Position numbers and translations under genes: made by a program. Source: DAIRFP01 sp036794995 (GTDB lineage: Bacteria; Desulfobacterota; Binatia; UBA9968). From it: a stretch of DNA of 10,307 bases. Of this stretch, positions 1-5,913 are shown one piece after another (the first letter of the stretch is position 1; the number at the start of each line of letters is the position of its first letter). Below the pieces are notes generated by a model. The model was not told the origin of the DNA and made no database searches. It saw only the letters and a list, made by a program, of their open reading frames with translations. Location of the stretch: NCBI GenBank assembly GCA_036794995.1, contig DAIRFP010000179.1:1-10307 (forward strand), written 5' to 3'.

Positions 1-629
1 GCCGCTGAATGAAACCCGAGCGGAACTCCCAGTTCCTCCAAGGCCGACCACACCGTATCGAAATAGCGCGCATGCCACGGCATATCGCGGAGCGGCTCCG
101 GCCGGGCGAACACTCCGACAAACTCTAACTTGCCGACGGCGCGCTGCGCTTCCTTGACAGCTTCATTGGGATCGTGGAGCGGGATCATCCCGACGCCCTT
201 CAAACGTTTCGGGTCCATCTGGCAGAAATCATAGAGCCAGTTGTTATAGGCGCGCGCGATCGCCGCGGCAAGCTTGGGGTCCATATCGTCCCGCATCATG
301 ATGCCCAAGCCGAGGGACGGATAAAGCGCCGCGACGTCCAAGCCCTCGCGATCCATCGCCTGCAACTGCGTCTTGGCGTCGAAGCCCTGAGCGCGATACT
401 CGGCGATCTCTTTATCGATTCGAGTAGCATCGAAAATCCCGCCGCGATAGGTCGGTTGGTAGCCTCGGAGAATCTTCCCTTCGATCATCACCATCGCCGA
501 GCTGCGCGCGGTGGAGCTGAGCACTTTCGGCGCCCGCTCGCGCCACTCGGGTTCCATGTACTTGTCCCATAGATCAGCGGGCTCGCGCAGATGCATGTCC
601 GAGTCCATGATCTTGAATCCAGATTTCAT
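1..629 (-). CDS. Amidohydrolase family 2 (metal-dependent hydrolase), 3' end off the window
   Basis: The reading frame starts at ATG 629-627 and stays open to base 1, giving 209 complete codons; the C-terminal half lies outside the window. The start IMDSDMHLREP (residues 7-17) supplies the D-x-H metal motif (D11, H13) of the amidohydrolase-2 fold, the family of aminocarboxymuconate-semialdehyde decarboxylase and related (de)carboxylases. Further family features are the segment with KRLKGVGMIPLHDP (141-154) and GFHSA near the edge, whose H207 is a plausible metal ligand. A GGAG lies about 8 bases upstream of the ATG, supporting this start. Expected role: cytosolic hydrolysis or non-oxidative decarboxylation of a ring or amide substrate; the substrate cannot be told. 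It follows korB on the same strand after 320 bp and has its own promoter candidate, so it is probably a separate transcription unit. Confidence 0.88.
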   Translation of the reverse strand, partial: MKSGFKIMDSDMHLREPADLWDKYMEPEWRERAPKVLSSTARSSAMVMIEGKILRGYQPTYRGGIFDATRIDKEIAEYRAQGFDAKTQLQAMDREGLDVAALYPSLGLGIMMRDDMDPKLAAAIARAYNNWLYDFCQMDPKRLKGVGMIPLHDPNEAVKEAQRAVGKLEFVGVFARPEPLRDMPWHARYFDTVWSALEELGVPLGFHSA

Positions 630-655
630 GCTCACACTCCAGCTCGTTTTTAAGG

Positions 656-684
656 AAAATCACGACCTCCCGTCGCGCTGTCAA
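656..684 (-). promoter_or_regulatory. Candidate sigma70-type promoter for the amidohydrolase
   Basis: On the minus strand a perfect TTGACA (plus-strand 679-684) is followed after 17 bases by GATTTT (656-661), a poor -10 match (3 of 6). It sits about 27 bp upstream of the start codon at 629, so the leader would be short. The -35 is exact; the -10 is weak and the call is tentative. Confidence 0.35.
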
Positions 685-717
685 CACAATCGCCGTGGGG
701 AGATTCTCGGAATATTT

Positions 718-734
718 CCCGCAAAGACGCAAAG
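718..734. repeat. CTTTGCG-type dispersed repeat, copy 1
   Basis: The plus strand reads CCCGCAAAGACGCAAAG, which is two CGCAAAG heptamers one base apart. Its reverse complement matches 901-917 at 16 of 17 positions, so the two copies form a long-range inverted repeat within one intergenic gap. Related, more degenerate copies lie at 2065-2075 and 8644-8660. Confidence 0.7.
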
Positions 735-858
735 TTAATAAAAACCAAATTTGAATGTGAGGAAGAACGCTACAACCTGAAATGGTAATCTGCAGTAACT
801 CTGCCAGCGATACTCGGATTTCCTCGCGCAAAGCATGTCGTGAGCAGCGTCGAAGGGA

Positions 859-917
859 ACGCTAAGGGCACAAGGGCAGAAAAAATTCCGAACTTAGCGT
901 CTTTGCGCCTTTGCGGG
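859..917. repeat. CTTTGCG-type dispersed repeat, copy 2, with a short hairpin
   Basis: 901-917 reads CTTTGCGCCTTTGCGGG, the inverted partner of 718-734. Next to it, ACGCTAAG at 859-866 and CTTAGCGT at 893-900 are perfect reverse complements with a 26-base loop. The segment 859-876 itself looks like a degenerate unit of the same repeat in the opposite orientation. Function unknown; it lies just downstream of korB. Confidence 0.65.
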
Positions 918-949
918 AGAAAATCCCCGTCTTAACGAGTCCGCCGCGG

Positions 950-1888
950 TTACATCAGCTCGCGTATCAGCGACTTGGCCACATCCGGGGCGACTCCGAG
1001 CGGGCGATGCGCGAGCGGGCCGCCTTCGTCAAGAATCGGCTCGAGTTGATCCAGCGAAGGAAGGTCTTCTCGCTTCCAGAAAAGGCCGATGGGAATCTCA
1101 TCCCCCCACTCGTAACTCTTCTGTATAGCCGCGGCGAAGTCGGTCGGATCATGCGCCATGTCTTCCAACTTTTTTGTCCGGTGTTTGAAAAACTCGTGGG
1201 TGTTGTCGAGATTGAATGTCACGCAGGGACTGAAGGCATCGATGAGCGCAAACCCCTTGTGCTGGATGCCGCCTTTGATGAGATCGACGAGATGTTTTAC
1301 CTGTCCGGTGTATCCCCGCGCCACATAAGTCGCCCCCGCAGCAATCGCAAGCGAAACGGGAAAGATAGGATTCTCCACGCTGCCGATAGGCGTGCTCTTG
1401 GTTTTCATCCCTTTAGTGCTGGTCGGAGAGATCTGTCCGGTTGTCAGTCCATAAATCTGATTGTTCATCACAATGTAGGTTAGATCGACGTTGCGTCGCA
1501 TGGAATGAACGAAATGGTTGCCGCCGATGCCGTAGCCGTCGCCGTCGCCCCCCGTAACGATGATCTTGAGATCGTGATTGGCAAGCTGCGCGCCGGTCGC
1601 CACTGCCAAAGCGCGTCCATGCAAGGTGTGCATGCCGTAGGTACTAACATACCCAGGCAGGTTGGAAGAACAGCCGATGCCGCTGATGGTCATTACCTGA
1701 TGGGGGTGCAGATTCAACTCCACTAGCGCCTGTTTCAATGCTGTAAGCACACCGAAGTCGCCGCAGCCCGGGCACCAGTCAGGATCTGCCTTGCCTTTAA
1801 AATCCTTGACGGTCACCCGCGGGCCCGCAGGCGGTTGTTGGCCCGTCTTCGAGATTCGCGCTTCTATATCGACTCTATCTACGCTCAT
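950..1888 (-). CDS. korB: 2-oxoacid:ferredoxin oxidoreductase beta subunit (KorB-like)
   Basis: The 312-residue protein is the thiamine-diphosphate and iron-sulfur subunit of a two-subunit 2-oxoacid:ferredoxin oxidoreductase, which oxidatively decarboxylates a 2-oxoacid to acyl-CoA and CO2 while reducing ferredoxin. The four Cys expected to hold the single [4Fe-4S] cluster are all present: C39 and C42 in CPGCG, C73 in GIGCSS, and C222 in SPCVTF. The TDP/Mg motif is GDGDGYGIGGNH (114-125), with the Asn-rich MNNQIYGLTTGQ at 141-152. The GGNH form and the length fit 2-oxoglutarate-type KorB, but substrate choice (2-oxoglutarate, pyruvate, other) cannot be fixed from sequence alone. AGAAGGAG (1895-1902) lies 6 bases upstream of the ATG. 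It follows korA after 247 bp of repeat-rich DNA, an unusually wide gap for this pair. Confidence 0.94.
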   Translation of the reverse strand: MSVDRVDIEARISKTGQQPPAGPRVTVKDFKGKADPDWCPGCGDFGVLTALKQALVELNLHPHQVMTISGIGCSSNLPGYVSTYGMHTLHGRALAVATGAQLANHDLKIIVTGGDGDGYGIGGNHFVHSMRRNVDLTYIVMNNQIYGLTTGQISPTSTKGMKTKSTPIGSVENPIFPVSLAIAAGATYVARGYTGQVKHLVDLIKGGIQHKGFALIDAFSPCVTFNLDNTHEFFKHRTKKLEDMAHDPTDFAAAIQKSYEWGDEIPIGLFWKREDLPSLDQLEPILDEGGPLAHRPLGVAPDVAKSLIRELM

Positions 1889-1894
1889 AGTTCG

Positions 1895-1902
1895 CTCCTT
1901 CT
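1895..1902 (-). promoter_or_regulatory. Ribosome binding site of korB
   Basis: On the minus strand AGAAGGAG stands 6 bases before the ATG at 1888. It shows korB has its own strong initiation signal despite the repeat-filled gap upstream. Confidence 0.75.
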
Positions 1903-1924
1903 AGATCAGCTCAATAAAATCCGA

Positions 1925-2051
1925 AATCCGAATATCGAAACAAACTCAAATCCCAATGAACCCAAAACCGGAGAAAATTCAAAACACTTCAATCCGAAGC
2001 ATCTGGTTTGGAATTTTCTAATTTTTGAGCATTTGGATTCGTTTCGAATTT
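1925..2051. repeat. AT-rich imperfect long inverted repeat between korA and korB
   Basis: The outer arms 1931-1951 and 2031-2051 match as reverse complements at 16 of 21 positions. The inner arms 1972-1985 (AGAAAATTCAAAAC) and 2006-2019 match at 13 of 14. At the apex, CTTC (1987-1990) and GAAG (1996-1999) close a 5-base loop. Transcribed from either strand it would fold into an extended interrupted hairpin. Its base composition is far more AT-rich than the flanking genes. No coding potential is seen; it resembles a non-autonomous palindromic repeat. A degenerate CTTTGCG-type copy (2065-2075) follows. Confidence 0.72.
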
Positions 2052-2092
2052 TTTGTTCCTGGCCCCTTTGCGTCTCTGAGTTCCAAGTTTTG

Positions 2093-2129
2093 GGTTTCGA
2101 GTTGACCCGAAACCTGACACCTGAAACCT
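2093..2129. repeat. Heptamer tandem repeat and small hairpin just after korA
   Basis: 2109-2129 is three tandem heptamers: GAAACCT, GACACCT, GAAACCT. The first overlaps a perfect 7-bp stem, GGTTTCG at 2093-2099 with CGAAACC at 2108-2114, around an 8-base loop. It begins only 7 bases beyond the korA stop. No T-tract follows on the minus strand, so it is not a canonical terminator, though it could affect korA mRNA stability. Confidence 0.6.
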
Positions 2130-2135
2130 GTCTTG

Positions 2136-3926
2136 CTAGACCATAATCTCGTGCACTGGTACATATTTCTGAGTTGTGCCCGCCAAAATCTGCTTAACAC
2201 CATCGACAATATGATGCGGCATAAAGGGCTCGCCATCGTACTTGCGAATGTGGCCGTCGGCGACGATGCTGGTTTCGGAGCGCAGATAGCGCGCGAACTG
2301 TCCGCTGTAGTTATTCTCGACGATGATGAGCTTCTTACACTTGGAAACTATCGCCGTGATCGCTTCGGAATGGAGAGGAACCATCCACTTAATCTGGAGG
2401 TTATTGGCGGCAAGCCCTTCTTCGTCCGCTAACTTCTGCATGGCTTCGCGAATGACCCCTGCCGTTGAACCCCAGCCCACCAAAGTCACCTGCGCGTCCT
2501 CTGGTCCGAACAGCTTAGGCGGCTCCAGGAGCGGCAGAATCGACTCCATCTTGCGCATGCGTTTCTCATGCATGGCCTGGCGCTTGTGCGGGTTGGTGTA
2601 TTCGTCGCTGATCAGCACCCCATCCTCGTCATGTTCATCGGTCGCCACCACATGCGTGTATCCCGCTGTCCCCGGCAGCGCCCTCGGAGAGATACCGGTA
2701 TCCGTGAGTTGGTAACGATTATAGCCGCCATTGACGGGCGGGACACTACCGTTGAGGCCGATGACTTCACCTCTGTCGATGGGAACGTTGAAATCTAATT
2801 CCGCCGGGTCCACACTGGAACGACCCTCGGAAAGCAAGAGATCTGAAATGACGATGCCCGGACACTGAAATTTATCCACCAGGTTAAAAAGCTCGGGCAC
2901 TGTCTTGAAGCAATCCAGTATGTCGGTTGGCGTGACAATAATGCGCGGGTAGTCGCCCTGCCCTGCTCCCATCACTTGCCAGAGATCACCTTGCTCGGTT
3001 TTGGTCGGCACGCCTGTGGCAGGACCTGCGCGCTGAACGTTGATACAAACGACGGGTATCTCCATCATGGCCGCCGATCCCAGAGCCTCACTCATGAGCG
3101 CAAAGCCGCCCCCCGAAGTGGCGCACATCGCCCGGCATCCTGCATGGGCAGCGCCGATGGCTACGTTGATAACTCCGATCTCGTCCTCAATCTGACGCAC
3201 CATGATGCCCAACTGGCGCCCATGCCGGGCCATCCAGTGAAGCACACCGGATGCGGGGCTCATAGGATAGGCACAGTAAAAACGCACGCCCGCCGCCGCT
3301 CCTCCCATCGCCAGCGCCTGGTTGCCTTCGAAGAACCCCAGTTTTTTTCCGGTGTCGGGCAGCGAGAATGCGAACGGCTTGAAATGCGTACCAGCGTAGT
3401 CATAACCGGCGCGGGCCACTCCGACGTTTTCGGCAACGACGGTCTCCCCTTTTCTTTTGAACTGTAGAGTGAGGATGTCTTCGAGGATCTTGAACTCGAC
3501 GCCGATCAGGCGCAGGACCGCCGCCAAAGCAATGGTGTTTTGAACCAGATCTCCTCTGATGTTTGGCGCCAACTCCTTCACCGAAAAGGGACAAAGTTGG
3601 ACGCCGGCTTCAACTTCGCCCGGTTTGATCTTATCGCCGTTGTAAAGGACAAGAGAACCAGATTTCATCAAGCGAAGATGGCGATTCATCGTGTCCTGAT
3701 TGAGGGGAATCAAAATGTCGAGCTTGTCACCGAAACTGAGAACCGGGGCATCGCTGGTGCGAAGCGTGAGAAAAATGTGGCCGCCGCGAATGATCGACTG
3801 GTACGCATTATAGGCGTTTAAGTGCAGCCCCCGGCGCACGAATATCCGCGCCAGGATATCGCCGGGCGTGGCGATTCCCTGGCCTGCCGCACCCCCGATT
3901 GCAATCGCGAGATCAACTTTCGCCAT
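2136..3926 (-). CDS. korA: 2-oxoacid:ferredoxin oxidoreductase alpha subunit, gamma-alpha fusion (KorA-like)
   Basis: The 596-residue protein is a fused gamma-alpha subunit. Residues 1-190 are the gamma (POR) domain, beginning AIAIGGAAGQG (8-17). Residues about 200-390 are the pyrimidine-binding domain, with GNQALAMGGAAAG (201-213), ATSGGGFALMSE (269-280) and QRAGPATGVPTKTEQGD (298-314). The C-terminal domain carries VGWGST (483-488) and IIVENNYSGQ (534-543). The substrate-loop motif usually written YPITP is YPMSP here (220-224). With KorB it forms the TDP enzyme that oxidises a 2-oxoacid with CoA and ferredoxin. The ATG at 3926 is chosen because AGGAGGG stands 7 bases upstream and MAKVDLAIAIGG is a natural family start. 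An extension to 3980 would overlap the GYD gene. No delta/ferredoxin subunit is adjacent, as expected for the two-subunit type. Confidence 0.94.
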   Translation of the reverse strand: MAKVDLAIAIGGAAGQGIATPGDILARIFVRRGLHLNAYNAYQSIIRGGHIFLTLRTSDAPVLSFGDKLDILIPLNQDTMNRHLRLMKSGSLVLYNGDKIKPGEVEAGVQLCPFSVKELAPNIRGDLVQNTIALAAVLRLIGVEFKILEDILTLQFKRKGETVVAENVGVARAGYDYAGTHFKPFAFSLPDTGKKLGFFEGNQALAMGGAAAGVRFYCAYPMSPASGVLHWMARHGRQLGIMVRQIEDEIGVINVAIGAAHAGCRAMCATSGGGFALMSEALGSAAMMEIPVVCINVQRAGPATGVPTKTEQGDLWQVMGAGQGDYPRIIVTPTDILDCFKTVPELFNLVDKFQCPGIVISDLLLSEGRSSVDPAELDFNVPIDRGEVIGLNGSVPPVNGGYNRYQLTDTGISPRALPGTAGYTHVVATDEHDEDGVLISDEYTNPHKRQAMHEKRMRKMESILPLLEPPKLFGPEDAQVTLVGWGSTAGVIREAMQKLADEEGLAANNLQIKWMVPLHSEAITAIVSKCKKLIIVENNYSGQFARYLRSETSIVADGHIRKYDGEPFMPHHIVDGVKQILAGTTQKYVPVHEIMV

Positions 3927-3933
3927 GGTGTTT

Positions 3934-3940
3934 CCCTCCT
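3934..3940 (-). promoter_or_regulatory. Ribosome binding site that fixes the korA start
   Basis: The minus strand reads AGGAGGG, 7 bases before the ATG at 3926. This is the strongest Shine-Dalgarno in the window and argues against the longer frame starting at 3980. Confidence 0.8.
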
Positions 3941-3960
3941 GCTTTAATCCTGCCGAGCCG

Positions 3961-4284
3961 TCACTTGGATGTTGTAACATCCATCGTGGGCAGCTTGGCG
4001 AGTATCTTGTTCATCTCGTCCGCTGAGAAGGCTCTCATGGTCTGGGTACGAATATTTCCCAAAGTGCCAATGCTACCGGCGAAGGCGGTGATGGTTTCAT
4101 CGTCAGGGGCCTCCGCCGTAAAAACGGCATCGTATGTGCCCATGGTCCAATAGATATCCTTGATCTTGATGCCAAGGTTGGCAGCGGCGTTTATCAGCCC
4201 TTTTGCTCTTTCCGTGGTTTGCCTAATATAGCGGACGCCTTGGTCGGTGAAGTTGACGAGAACAATGTAGGTGGCCATTGCCAT
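3961..4284 (-). CDS. GYD-domain protein
   Basis: This small soluble protein of 107 residues has the features of the GYD family: a YIVLVNFTDQG strand at 6-16, a helix with ERAKGLINAAANLG (25-38), WTMGTYDAVF (46-55) carrying the G-x-Y-D signature, EAPDDE (58-63), and GNIRTQTMRAF (76-86). The family has a ferredoxin-like alpha/beta barrel fold and no firmly assigned function. No membrane segment or signal peptide is present. Two ATGs compete: 4284 (used here) and 4278, which would start MATYIVLVNF as many relatives do; neither has a good Shine-Dalgarno. It ends 34 bp before the korA start on the same strand, so it is probably the first gene of a GYD-korA-korB operon. A direct role with KorAB is inferred only from position. 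Confidence 0.88.
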   Translation of the reverse strand: MAMATYIVLVNFTDQGVRYIRQTTERAKGLINAAANLGIKIKDIYWTMGTYDAVFTAEAPDDETITAFAGSIGTLGNIRTQTMRAFSADEMNKILAKLPTMDVTTSK

Positions 4285-4400
4285 CTTTCGGATCGATTAA
4301 GCAAAAAAGCCAGTCCACCTTCGCGAAACCCCGCAAAAGCAACCGGCTTCTATCGTCCTTTGCCCCGCTGCGAAAATCGCCGTGAGCGTCTCCGTTAAGC

Positions 4401-4437
4401 CTCAAATCCTAAAGGCTTCTCAAAGTTGGAAAGGCTT
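4401..4437. repeat. Tandem imperfect direct repeat, possible operator
   Basis: Unit 1 (4401-4418) and unit 2 (4419-4437) both follow the pattern CTCAAA-N4/5-AAAGGCTT, back to back. About 18-19 bp spacing puts the units nearly two helical turns apart. It lies between the left-reading promoter candidate and the GYD start, so a bound protein could block or modulate that operon. No regulator gene is in the window. Confidence 0.4.
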
Positions 4438-4462
4438 TTGACCGTTATCTATCGATAAGAAC

Positions 4463-4491
4463 CCAATAGCAGGGCGGAGAAAGACTGTCAA
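4463..4491 (-). promoter_or_regulatory. Candidate promoter for the GYD-korA-korB operon
   Basis: On the minus strand a perfect TTGACA (4486-4491) is followed after 17 bases by TATTGG (4463-4468), a partial -10. The predicted leader to the GYD start is about 175 bases and includes the direct repeat at 4401-4437. Tentative because the -10 is weak. Confidence 0.4.
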
Positions 4492-4652
4492 GGTAACTTA
4501 GTTTCAGCTTGATGTCTTTTTGATCAGACGAGCGCTACCAACCAAAACGCTTTTGCGGTAAGCTTCCGGCGTCTTTGATGGTTTGGGCATGAGAACGCAG
4601 ACCTTTCTTGCGCTGGGTTTTTGTGCATCAGTTTTATCGCTTTGTCGAAAGC

Positions 4653-4660
4653 GGAAGGAA
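4653..4660 (+). promoter_or_regulatory. Ribosome binding site of the alpha/beta hydrolase
   Basis: GGAAGGAA stands about 5-6 bases before ATG 4666 and selects that start over an upstream in-frame TTG at 4621, which would add 15 unconserved-looking residues. Confidence 0.65.
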
Positions 4661-4665
4661 ACACA

Positions 4666-5775
4666 ATGTTTGACTTCTTCACACCGAATCATCCCTTCGG
4701 CGGCCAAACGCTCCGTCTTGTGGCGCAGGCTCAGCAAGGCGGCGGCGATGTATTCGACATCGCCCGTACCTGCGCCAAAATTGAGCCCGGGGACAAGACG
4801 GGTTGGGAACGGGAATGGCTCGAGCTGGCACAAACCACCGAAGCCAAAGCAAGAGAGGCGCAAGCTGCCGGAAGGCGGCACACGGCGATTCCATATTTTT
4901 TTCACGCCAATCAATACTATCGAATGTCCGACGTGTTTCTCACCTATGCAGAGAACGACACAAAAGCGGAACGCTTTCGCAAGGCCCAGGAGTGCTTCCG
5001 CGCTGGCGCGAAACTGCACGAGCCGAAAATCGAGCTGATCACGGTCGGCTGCGGCAACGAGGACTACGACGGATATTTCTGTCATCCCGTTAATCCCAAA
5101 CCCGGGAAATGGCCGGCGATCTTTTTTATCGGTGGCGCCGACTCCTTTGCCGAAGAAATCTATTTTGGCGCAAAGCCGATGCTGGAGCGCGGCTGGGCGG
5201 TTTTGCTTGTCGATACCCCGGGACGCGGATCGTCCATGTATCTTAAGGGCACCAAAACCCGTCCGGATTACGAAGTTCCGGGCAAGGTTTGCATCGATTA
5301 TCTCATGGCTCGACCGGAAGTAGACTCGGACCGGATCGCTCTCGTCGGCATCAGCATGGCCGGCTACTATGCACCGCGGGTGGCAGCCTTCGACAAGCGC
5401 ATCAAAGCCCTCGTCGCCTGGAGCGGCTGCCATAGCATTCTGGAAGATCTATATGATTTTTGCGTCCACCTCCAACCGACCGTGCAACGCCTGCTTGGCG
5501 GTGTGAGCCATGACGAAGCTCGCCGGTTGTTGCGCGACTTCACCATGGCGGGCATTGCAAAAAATATCACCTGCCCTACCCTGATCACCCACGGCGCAGC
5601 GGATACCTTGATGTCCGTGGAAGGCGCCAAGCGGCTGTTCGCCGGAATCGGCGCGCAAGACAAGCTGCTGAAAATCTACGATCAAAATGATACCGGTGGC
5701 AGAATCCACTGCAGCCACGACTACTGGGCGCACAATGTTCCGTATATGCTTGACTGGCTGGAACAGAGATTGTAA
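4666..5775 (+). CDS. Alpha/beta hydrolase, FrsA / dihydroxypseudooxynicotine hydrolase type
   Basis: The 369-residue protein has the two-part build of 2,6-dihydroxypseudooxynicotine hydrolase and FrsA-like esterases. A helical N-terminal cap (about 1-120, with WEREWLELA at 47-55 and repeated Tyr/Phe-rich helices) precedes an alpha/beta hydrolase core. The nucleophile elbow is VGISMAGYY (227-235; S230). The acid is probably D313 in HGAAD and the base H348 in GGRIHCSHD, giving a full triad. The loop GGADSFAEE (156-164) sits where the nicotine-pathway enzyme has a catalytic Glu, and E163/E164 could serve that role. The length matches the family (about 365-370). No signal peptide, so cytosolic. 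It may cleave a C-C, ester or amide bond; the substrate is unknown. It is followed by the FAD enzyme on the same strand, with a 126-bp palindromic element between them. Confidence 0.9.
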   Translation: MFDFFTPNHPFGGQTLRLVAQAQQGGGDVFDIARTCAKIEPGDKTGWEREWLELAQTTEAKAREAQAAGRRHTAIPYFFHANQYYRMSDVFLTYAENDTKAERFRKAQECFRAGAKLHEPKIELITVGCGNEDYDGYFCHPVNPKPGKWPAIFFIGGADSFAEEIYFGAKPMLERGWAVLLVDTPGRGSSMYLKGTKTRPDYEVPGKVCIDYLMARPEVDSDRIALVGISMAGYYAPRVAAFDKRIKALVAWSGCHSILEDLYDFCVHLQPTVQRLLGGVSHDEARRLLRDFTMAGIAKNITCPTLITHGAADTLMSVEGAKRLFAGIGAQDKLLKIYDQNDTGGRIHCSHDYWAHNVPYMLDWLEQRL

Positions 5776-5901
5776 CAGACCGTTGGAAAAGGCACATTTG
5801 CTTCGTTGCGCTCGATCGTCTCGCTTCAACGTACCCAAAGAGTACGCCTCCGCTCGTCGATTTCTCGCGCGCCTCGCAACTGCACCTTTTTGACCGGTCT
5901 G
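5776..5901. repeat. 126-bp palindromic MITE/REP-like element
   Basis: The element begins at the base after the hydrolase TAA and ends 12 bp before the next gene. Terminal arms 5776-5801 and 5876-5901 are reverse complements at 20 of 26 positions, starting with CAGACCG and ending CGGTCTG. Inner arms continue the imperfect GC-rich pairing to a central GTAC-CCAAAGA-GTAC (5831-5845). The midpoint of the termini coincides with this centre (5838.5), so the whole block is one symmetric unit. It has no transposase and no evident target-site duplication. RNA from either strand would form a long imperfect hairpin. It resembles interspersed palindromes I recall from environmental genomes; that resemblance is memory, not a search. 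Confidence 0.75.
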
Positions 5902-5913
5902 AAAAAAAGAAAA

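Larger units (their letters stand above)
630..949. other. Intergenic region korB / amidohydrolase with repeat fragments
   Basis: This 320-bp stretch holds no convincing gene. It contains a promoter candidate for the amidohydrolase (656-684) and two copies of a CTTTGCG-type repeat in opposite orientation (718-734 and 901-917). It also contains an 8-bp perfect inverted repeat (859-866 with 893-900). A short minus-strand frame at 574-831 overlaps the amidohydrolase start and reads through the repeat, so it is not called. I see no good intrinsic terminator for korB: the small G/C hairpin near 921-933 has only about four pairs and no T-tract. Confidence 0.7.
4285..4665. other. Divergent intergenic region, GYD-korAB operon / hydrolase
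   Basis: This 381-bp region separates two divergently read units. It contains a TTGACA-type promoter candidate reading left (4463-4491), a tandem imperfect direct repeat (4401-4437) and the hydrolase ribosome binding site (4653-4660). No convincing gene is present. It is the natural place for shared regulation of the two units. Confidence 0.6.

Noticed and set aside
574..831. 85-codon minus-strand frame overlapping the amidohydrolase start
   Set aside because: It is partly made of the CGCAAAG repeat, has no family resemblance, and conflicts with the good start and ribosome binding site at 629.
921..933. Possible terminator after korB
   Set aside because: The stem has only about four G/C pairs and there is no T-tract on the minus strand.
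3927..3980. Longer korA start at 3980
   Set aside because: It overlaps the GYD gene and ignores the strong AGGAGGG before ATG 3926, where the gamma domain begins.
4331..4558. 10-bp inverted repeat CCGCAAAAGC (4331-4340) and GCTTTTGCGG (4549-4558)
   Set aside because: The arms are over 200 bp apart with no pairing around them; a chance match is plausible.
4583..4665. Signal-peptide-like reading (MRTQTFLALGFCASVLS) just before the hydrolase
   Set aside because: It is out of frame with the hydrolase and runs on only as a shadow frame; the hydrolase family is cytosolic and has its own start and ribosome binding site at 4666.
4504..5433. 309-codon minus-strand open frame antisense to the hydrolase
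   Set aside because: It overlaps a hydrolase with a complete catalytic triad, shows no recognisable motif and has no ribosome binding site; long antisense frames are common opposite GC-biased codons.
5806..5913. N-terminal extension of the FAD protein by 36 residues
   Set aside because: The extension is translated palindrome sequence and precedes the natural FAD-domain start; no ribosome binding site supports it.
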